Shown piece after piece: positions 57,445-64,000 of a stretch of DNA of 64,000 bases. Each line of letters begins with the position of its first letter. Positions within the stretch are counted from its first letter, which is position 1. Where the stretch lies: positions 4,836,001 through 4,900,000 of the forward strand of contig JASFXZ010000039.1 of assembly GCA_032209605.1 (NCBI GenBank), in the 5' to 3' direction. Source of the DNA: Mactromeris polynyma (taxonomy: Eukaryota; Mollusca; Bivalvia; Venerida; Mactridae). The notes beneath the pieces are model-generated. The model did not search any database. It was given only the letters and a program-made list of their open reading frames with translations, and was not told the origin of the DNA. A program made the position numbers and the translations under genes.

Positions 57445-58391
57445 CGAGGGTTGTCCGAAAAGTTTGTAGACAACCTTTTTTTTTTCTTCAATGCTTAGCT
57501 TTACATCGCACAATTCTTTAACATTCACTTTTCATGGAGTTTAATTATTTTAGTAATTATGACAACGGTACCTGTGTTATTGTTTCCAACTGGAGCACGC
57601 TAAAATATGAGCTTTTATCCGATCTAGTACAGTCATTTATTATAGAAAATACTTGCTAACGTGCCGTTCTTTACAGACGTCATGTTGTTATGATTTTAAC
57701 GGCCTCGTACTAAAAATGAGCATTTTGTAAGAAACTGTTTGAAGCGTTCATGAATGAAAGTTCGCAAATCATGACGACGTCAGATGTTAGGGCGGAGCAG
57801 TGAGTTATTGTAATTTTTGGTGTAGAACTCGGAAAAACACCTGTGGAAACTAGAAACTTCCATAGCGACCAAATGTTTCACGGGTACTTTTTTATAAACG
57901 ATTTAGTGATGGGAGAGAAGAAACTTAAGATTATTCACCTTACAGTCCGGGCCCTAGTGCCCATGGATTTTGCCGTTTTCCCCCTTATAAAGTCACAACT
58001 TCGGGTTAGAAAATTCAGAAATTTTAATGAGGTTAGAGCCGCTACATCACAAAAAATTCCTGAATTAAGAGTGACTGGCATTCACAGGTGAATTACAAAA
58101 GGGTAGATGCCAGGCAGATAAAAAGCAATGGTGAATATTTTGAGAAAGATTAAAATGCTGACTGATTGACGATCTTTGTGTCATGTATAAGTATGTTGTG
58201 ACGTGCTCCACTGTTACTTATATGACTATACATAAACTGCTGTAATTGTATAATTTGTGAATGAAAATGATTGATTGTTTGCATATCTGTGCATAATACA
58301 TGCGTGCATACCTAGAATGGTGTTTCTTCTTTTATAAATGATTATTAAGGCCGTGACAGTATGTGTCTACGAACTTTCCGGACAACCCTCG
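57445..58391 (+). mobile_element. Internally deleted mariner element, 947 bp
   Basis: 27-bp TIRs (CGAGGGTTGTCCGAAAAGTT... and its complement to 58391, two mismatches) are flanked by TA (57443-57444 and 58392-58393). Inside, an N-terminal trace (SDVRAEQ, stop, VIVIFGVELGKTPVET; about 57778-57850) and a C-terminal trace (ALVPMDFAVFPLIKSQLRVR and KFRNFNEVRAATSQKIPEL; 57948-58070) of mariner transposase remain. The middle, including most of the catalytic domain, is missing, so it could move only in trans. Confidence 0.9.
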
Positions 58392-59006
58392 TATGTACAC
58401 TTGTATACAACAGTTCGAATTTGAGTAGTTAAGGGGAACTCACTCTAAAAATCATACCGAATTAAATCTTGTATTATTCTCACTGTATCACCAATGACCT
58501 TCTTTTGTATAAATACATTGTGTCGCATAACAGACGTCAAAGAAAACCTTTACACGACAAGTTTAAAATGTTTTCATTTCTAGTACCATGAAATTAGTTA
58601 TTGTAATTCAGTTTTAAATTGAGTAAAATATTTTTATGGTTGCTGAATCATTTCAAACTAGTGCCATTTTGAGTTAGAAATATGTAAATAATAATTGTCC
58701 CACCCACATAAAGAATCGTTATGATAGACATATCAAACAGTTAGTGTACATTCTGTGTGCCTGTAGGTACCAATGTCATTGAACACTTGACAAAATGTGA
58801 CAAGGTTTATTGTGACTGGCCATAGAATGAACTCAAAACAAGTTATAGAAATTTATTTCAAACTATAAATTTCAATGGTTTGTTATGAATTGAAATTATC
58901 ATTACCTCAATACCTGCCCATTTGGATAGAAAATAATTGCATTTGATGGAAATGTATCACTATATTGAAAGCTTCTTGGTTTGTTGTTGTGGATGTTTAT
59001 ACTGCT

Positions 59007-59078
59007 GCCCGGTTAGCTTAGTTGGTGGAGCACTGTATTTGCCATTCGGAGGGCAGGGTTCAAGTCCCACAACGGGCA
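59007..59078 (+). tRNA. tRNA-like, Ala(TGC)-like anticodon; pseudogene or SINE head likely
   Basis: 72 nt fold as a cloverleaf. The acceptor GCCCGGT pairs with AACGGGC (6 of 7). The D-stem is GCTT/GAGC. The anticodon stem CTGTA/TTCGG has a loop TTTGCCA giving TGC. The T-arm GGGTTCAAGTCCC has two outer mismatches. Bona fide Ala tRNAs look different at the 5' end, and the weak T-stem argues for a tRNA-derived repeat. Confidence 0.45.
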
Positions 59079-59330
59079 CAATTATTCCAATTGTTTTAAT
59101 TAAGTTTCTTACAAGTGCGACTTAACAATATCCAATGTAATGTACATATCTGATAGTTATTGATGGAAAAGTATGTTTGAAAACAAATTCAACTATATTA
59201 TGGTAAATGCATGTGTGATTCTAATCATGTTGTTTGTAAGCTTTGTGATATTATTTAGTCTAAGTTTGTAAATTTATTCAAAACTATATAAAATATATAT
59301 TTGCAGAATTCAAATTTTATTCAGGGTTTG

Positions 59331-59842
59331 CACAGTCTTGAAAAGTGCTTGAATTTATTGCCTTCTCCTTGAATAGTACTTGAATATGTAACAGCCAATA
59401 ACTCCTTGAAAAATGCTTGAATTTGATGCCTTCTCATTGAAAAGTACTTGAATATGTAACAGCCAAAAACTCCTTGAAAAGTACTTGAATTTTTAAAAAA
59501 ATAATAAAATTCAGTAAGTTGCCCTTTATTTCTTCTGCTGCAAATAGAAAAAGGACAAAAAATACTAAATATACCAACAATGATGAAAAAGTGTGAAAAA
59601 TGACAGAGCTATTTTCGACAGGGCCCATTGCTAAGTAGCCAATAGTATGGTCATACAGTATGGTATGGTAGTCGACCGGATTTATGCCCTATTTAAGTAA
59701 TATTAACCGTGTTGCAGTGATGGTCATCTTGGTGGGATAAACTTAAAAAATACACTGCACCCCTGCTATCAAAAAAAAAAAATTCAATATTTTTAATCCT
59801 TGAAAATGGGGAAAAAGTACTTGAAAAGTAATTTTTTTCTAG
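59331..59842. repeat. CTTGAAAAGTGCTTGAATTT-type degenerate repeat
   Basis: Phrases CCTTGAAAAATGCTTGAATT, CATTGAAAAGTACTTGAATA and CCTTGAAAAGTACTTGAATT recur between 59331 and 59500, and again near 59798-59835. Two adjacent ~70-bp units (CCTTCTC ... AACAGCCAA) are visible at 59360-59480. Non-coding. Confidence 0.65.
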
Positions 59843-59878
59843 AAGTTCTGTATGAACCATTTTATTATTAATTTGTAG

Positions 59879-59952
59879 GTTTTGATTGGTCTTCGCTTTT
59901 TAGCAAAAGGTGATTTCCTGTCAGAAGTTGGCGATTTGTATGGTGTAGGTAG
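59879..59952 (+). CDS. HARBI1-like second conserved exon
   Basis: Bounded by ATTTGTAG and GTAAGA, it reads VLIGLRFLAKGDFLSEVGDL then YGVGR. This is the conserved 'vL.aLRFlA.G.f...vgDl.gv' block that follows the N-terminal region in Harbinger-type nucleases. Same strand as 57201-57376 and 2.5 kb downstream. Exon 1 ends in phase 2 and this exon starts in phase 0, so a small exon between them is missing or lost. Confidence 0.65.
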
Positions 59953-60723
59953 GTAAGATGTCTTTTTTGTGTCTTATTCACTATGATGTCACGGCAGAAT
60001 GTACATATTTCTTTAAATATAGTGTATGCTGTGCAATTGGAAATAAAAAAAGTACAATCCATGTACGTTTATTTCCATATATCATAATGAAACATACTAA
60101 GCATCTTGATACAAATTGCTTGTTGTTTGAAGACTAAGAATTTATTGGGAAATACACAACGTCAAAAACAACTACAACTATACCGGTTTTATTGTTTTAA
60201 TGCTCATATATATGATCACAAGTACCATATGAAGGACTGTTAATCAAATAACTATTATGGTTTACAGTGTGCTTAAACTGTCGCTAACTATTATCAAATT
60301 TTAATTGAGTAAGATTGGTTCAATATTACAACAGCTGGTGTTAAGTGCTTGTGTGGCGGATATAAAAATGCGCCCGTACTTCGTCCAAATTTACGTTTAA
60401 TTAAGCTTCTTAATTGTATTTAGACAAGCTACTGCTAGCGCCTACTTTTTCACACCTTCTGGTCATGTGACCTCCCTTGGGGTTTTCTTTTCTGGGAGCC
60501 AATTCCTCGCTCCATGCCAGTCATTACATGCGCGCGTATCAGACTGGACGCTATGTATATGTTTTAATTACCCTCCCACCCTTCCCCTTTATTTTTCTAA
60601 GTATTGGGCGATTAGTTTATATTTTATCACCAGATGCAATTTTAATTATGCATACTATCTTCTTTCTTAATTCATTGAAATATTTACGCTATGCTATTCA
60701 ATTGAGTTTGCTTGTGACTGGTT
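59953..60723. other. No gene seen
   Basis: AT-rich sequence. The 60467-60752 frames (67 and 91 codons) overlap in different registers and match nothing. The remaining HARBI1-like exons are not here in recognisable form. Confidence 0.5.
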
Positions 60724-60880
60724 ATATTTGTGTTCACATTGTAATGCGCTAGTCATATTATGTAATTGTTTGCCATATAATATTTGTGTTCACATTGTAA
60801 TGCGCTGATCATATAATATTTGTGTTCACATTGTAATGCGCTGATCATATTATGTAATTGTTTGCTATATAATATTTTGG
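60724..60880. repeat. Short tandem repeat (TTTGTGTTCACATTGTAATG)
   Basis: Three copies of ATATTTGTGTTCACATTGTA + ATGCGCT lie at about 60724, 60780 and 60817, with alternating long and short spacers (TATGTAATTGTTTGC present or absent). Confidence 0.85.
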
Positions 60881-60992
60881 CTGTGCTCTATATATGTATT
60901 GTTCGTGCGCTTTTGTAGTTTGGAGCAATAGTTTAGTTTATGTAATAAAGCTCCCTTTAACCCCTTATGCAGTTGTTTGTTTAAACCAAAAT

Positions 60993-61064
60993 GACGTTGT
61001 AGTGTAGTGGTTAGCATAACGGACCAACAATCCGTAGACTCGGAGTTCGATTCTTGGTAGCGCC
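60993..61064 (+). tRNA. tRNA-Val(AAC)-like sequence
   Basis: 72 nt fold well. The acceptor GACGTTG pairs with TAGCGCC (one mismatch, wobbles). The D-arm TAGTGTAGTGGTTAGCAT is Val-like with an A box. The anticodon stem ACGGA/TCCGT is perfect, with loop CCAACAA and AAC at 61026-61028. The T-arm CGGAGTTCGATTCTTGG has one mismatch and a B box (GTTCGATTC). C instead of T at position 33 and the mispaired second acceptor base suggest a pseudogene or SINE-derived copy, although it is the most tRNA-like sequence in the window. Confidence 0.5.
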
Positions 61065-62560
61065 ATTGACCAATTTTTCGTGTTCCTCAAAACATGACTT
61101 ATATTGATAAATGAACTACAGTTACAGGACATGCCTGTTGAGTCTTACATCGATATTGCCACATGTTGAGAAATACTAGTCTGGGAATGTATTGGTTTAT
61201 GAAAGTCCATGAGCAACTACATGTGTATACAACAACAACTTTTTTTAAGAAGTAAACATATTAAAATTAAATGATTGAATACATGCACAATCATAGTTCG
61301 ATAGTCTAACCAATATATATGTTGATTATGAAATTAGAGCTTTGTTATGTATTTTCGAGTGCTTGTAATATTATTACAGCTTTTGTGGATGCGATTAATT
61401 CAATTAGGTTAGATTTTCAGATTCAGATTATTAAGCATTTGAAAATAATTGACATTATAGTTTACATTTACAGCTACAAAATGTAAGTTTTTGGTTTTAA
61501 TTTTAAAGCCATACTGTTCTACGTTTGATGTGGTTTGCCAATGAATGTGATTCATTCTATTTACACTATGTCAAGTGTATGTAAGGCGGAGCACTATGTA
61601 GCAAAACTCAACATTTTGTGCGGTCAAGAAATAGTTCTCGTAAATGGATTTATAATTTCAATAACTTCAATAAATTCACGTAAGAGAAGGATTATCGTTG
61701 TCATTTCTAGTTAAAACTCACATATTTCAGTCTTCATATAGCTTAAATATTACATTCATCAGCACTCCAGCATTCATGCCGCCATCTTGTTTTCATGACT
61801 TTCTAATGGTATTTCTGAAAGTAGTGCCTAACGTACATCCGAGGCCCTTGACGTAGTTGGCTGAGGATTTCCGAATGGGAAATGAGTTGCAATCAAGCAC
61901 ATTACAGAGATTCAGATTCTGATGTTGATCAAATGTCAAGCAACAAATATTAGATAATTATGTATTATCAAAAAAATATCACGCATCAATGTATTATAGA
62001 TAATAAATGGATTATAAATACTGATTTGGATTATCGCCTTCTGTTGATTTTGTCAAAATAATTAAGTATTGGTGTAAATTATCATCTACTGAAAATATTT
62101 GCCCAATTAATAGCTGTCAAAACTTCGTCACTGAATTCATGACGTCACACCATGCGCAGATTTGTGTTACTGTGACGAGTACACTGCACAGTTATTTATT
62201 TATGGACTGAACATTATTATGTACCCGTGTAAATGTGTGTGTCTGTGTTTCGCCTTTTACTTTCGCGTTAATTAGAAAATTTCGCGCATGTGATAAGAAA
62301 ATTCTTGAATTTTAAGCACGAGACAACTACACTATTCAAAGTACATGAACCTTGTCACATTGGATAACTTACACGGAATTTAAGAGTTAGGCACGTGTAC
62401 TATGTTCTTTTGCCTAGTGAGCTGATAGAGTGGTTTAAATTTACGAGCTTTGTTTCACACCATAGATACATATGAATGGAAAGAGGATGGTAGTTATACA
62501 TTTTGATTGTTCAGTATGACATTCATTTGTACTTAACTTTCGTTAAATTTGTTGATATCT
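61065..62560. promoter_or_regulatory. No gene; single CRE at 62140
   Basis: AT-rich with no supported coding block. TGACGTCA at 62140-62147 is followed by CACCATGCGCAG, a promoter-like patch, but no transcript start or gene can be tied to it. Confidence 0.35.
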
Positions 62561-62635
62561 ATTAAGAGACGACTTTATTAAGGGACCACTTTTTGGCCGT
62601 CCCTTGGGTGGTCTCTTAATACAATGTCTACTGTA
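62561..62635. mobile_element. Short pogo-type MITE remnant
   Basis: ATTAAGAGAC...GGGACCACTTTTTGGCCGTC + CCTTGGGTGGTCTCTTAATA folds on itself and ends TCTACTGTA, echoing the GGTGGTCTTATTATCGAGG...CTGTA end at 252-429. Confidence 0.5.
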
Positions 62636-62737
62636 TATAAAATGGTCCTTTCCACTCACATGAACTACACTGTGATTTCAAACCTGAATGAAACATTTTC
62701 AATTTTTTATCATAAATAACTTGTTTATTGAATTAAT

Positions 62738-63018
62738 TTGTTGCAATATATTTTATACGAACATCAAAATTACTTAGACTCGATTACAGAACCATGTTTT
62801 ATTTTGTATTGCTTTTTAGCCGACTACCTCTTATGCGAGTCCTGACATCTGTTGTACTGATGACTGGTTAATTAAATAATTATTTTGTTGCAATACATTT
62901 TATACTTCATGAACATCAAAATTACATAGAATCGATTACAGAGGCATGTTTTATTTTGTATTGTATTTCAGCCGTCTACGGGGGACTACCTCCTATGTGA
63001 GACCTGACAACTGTTGTA
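62738..63018 (+). repeat. Direct duplication, ~125-bp units
   Basis: 62738-62858 and 62885-63018 share TTGCAATA(T/C)ATTTTATAC, GAACATCAAAATTAC, CGATTACAGA, CATGTTTTATTTTGTATTG and CCTGACA(T/A)CTGTTGTAC in order. Non-coding. Confidence 0.85.
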
Positions 63019-63285
63019 CAGTGTATCTACGTTTGAAGTAACCAGTACAACGGCCATGGGAAGTTATAGAATGACAAAATAAGATCTTCATGCATTTATC
63101 TAGTGTCTAAAATAAATATAAGATGCAAGGTATGTTTACGGATAATTGGAAGTCTCTTCTGTAACGTAATTAGCCTATCGATATATAACTTAAGCTTAAA
63201 ACGGCTGGTCCAATAAATTCTGCAACAACTTTATTAATAATAAAACATTATCCAGTACCAGAATGTAAATAAATATATTTTGCAG

Positions 63286-63392
63286 GACGCAGATGACTGT
63301 GTAGATGATAGCGATGAAGTCGAGAATGTCAACGCAGGCGTATCTATCATGGTGGATACTTCGTTCCAGTACCCAACACCTGTCCTGGAAAA
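63286..63392 (+). CDS. Isolated acidic exon, family unknown
   Basis: TATTTTGCAG before and GTAAGT after bound a 107-bp block open in one frame: DADDCVDDSDEVENVNAGVS then IMVDTSFQYPTPVLEK, ending in phase 2. Strong splice sites and an Asp/Glu-rich product with no stop in the frame make it a plausible internal exon of a gene extending beyond the window. No homologous family is recognised. Confidence 0.45.
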
Positions 63393-63684
63393 GTAAGTAT
63401 TCCAATGAATCATGCACATTTTACACAATTATACACTTGACAAACCCTACTAGTGTTCAAGTATATATATGATTGAATCTCGGTCAATATTAATGTGATC
63501 TTGCTGCAATTTTCAACAAATATAGCATATATACATGGCAATCATGCTAGCTGTGACATAATACTGTACTCTATGTGACATAAAACCGTCAGACAGATCA
63601 AAGGGGTTAGTTTGGAAGATATTTTAGGCTAGCGAGTGGAAGTTTCGACAAATCGGCTTTGATCAAAGGTTAGAAAACTGCTAT

Positions 63685-63753
63685 TGGGTACCGTACTTAT
63701 TCTAATAGATGCATATGACTTAAAAAATATGTGATTTTTCTACCTTTATTAAA
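63685..63753 (+). repeat. Diverged dispersed copy of the 1.57-kb unit
   Basis: GGGTACCGTACTTATTCTAA + TAGATGCATATGA + CTTAAAAAATATGTGATTTTTC + TACCTTTATTAAAC parallels 2683-2756 (GGGTACCATACTTGTTGTAA, TAGATGCATATGA, ACCTTTATTAAAC). It shows the tandem unit derives from an interspersed family. Confidence 0.7.
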
Positions 63754-64000
63754 CACCCACTCCTCTCAAAATATTCGGTAGATGTTATAATGTATACAGT
63801 ATTTGCATACCAGTATGACTTGCCTTTGAGTATCATATCTGGTCACTTGTATAAATGACCCCCAAATTTTACACATGACCCCCAATTGAAGCCCACTGTG
63901 GCCCCTAAAAGAAAATTCAAGGGAAACCCTGTTTAATGCTAATTGATGAAGGAATTTACGCGACAAAGTAACACTGTTATTACGCATGAAAACAGTTGGG

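Overview
This is an AT-rich, intron-containing, repeat-dominated eukaryotic window with no prokaryotic gene organisation. The repeat types point to a marine invertebrate, most likely a bivalve mollusc: tandem arrays with ~160-bp units of the bivalve 'pearl' type, tRNA-derived SINEs, Helitron Rep-helicase remnants, Mutator-like, PIF/Harbinger-like, pogo/Tigger and mariner elements, and a jockey/CR1-type LINE. The bivalve assignment is inference from repeats; no single-copy marker gene is present. No clearly intact single-copy host gene was found; almost everything recognisable is mobile DNA or derived from it.

Layout. 0.4-6.3 kb: four tandem ~1.57-kb units, each bordered by half of a pogo-type MITE end. 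10.18-16.10 kb: an almost complete 5.9-kb DNA transposon. It has perfect 28-bp terminal inverted repeats, a possible ATGA target duplication, one ~880-codon minus-strand transposase interrupted by two homopolymer frameshifts, a spliced 5' leader, a CRE-containing promoter, and about eleven copies of a GTAACGAACCTT motif on the promoter side. 16.9-18.0 kb: a rearranged partial copy of an element that recurs at 38.9-40.4 kb. 20.0-21.9 kb: an env-like membrane-protein tail beside a 451-bp triplication. 24.17-26.77 kb: a pogo/Tigger element with perfect 25-bp TIRs, a DDE transposase fragment and a C-terminal PHD finger, split by a second repeat. 29.5-30.5 kb: a LINE reverse transcriptase. 31.5-34 kb: foldback MITEs and tRNA-like sequences. 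34.8-36.3 kb: a pearl-like ~161-bp tandem array. 36.5-43.6 kb: a decayed Helitron-type Rep-helicase element with a cysteine-protease-like N-terminus, a 35-codon in-frame tandem repeat, zinc-finger, HUH-Rep and PIF1-like helicase segments. It is interrupted by a 1.47-kb TIR element that itself carries a SINE. 44.5-49 kb: dispersed repeats and an exact 47-bp minisatellite. 49.5-53.2 kb: a multi-exon Mutator-like transposase pseudogene behind a CRE. 55.1-56.7 kb: three phase-compatible exons of an unrecognised gene. 57.2-60 kb: HARBI1-like exons with an internally deleted mariner between them. 60-64 kb: tRNA-like sequence, short duplications and one isolated acidic exon.

The most useful biology is the nesting. 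Paired copies inside the window supply empty sites for two insertions: a 295-bp SINE with a 12-bp target duplication and a 64-bp palindrome with a 9-bp target duplication. The 5.9-kb transposon is the best candidate for a coherent, possibly undescribed system: transposase gene, promoter, TIRs and a probable transposase-binding motif array all sit within one bounded unit.
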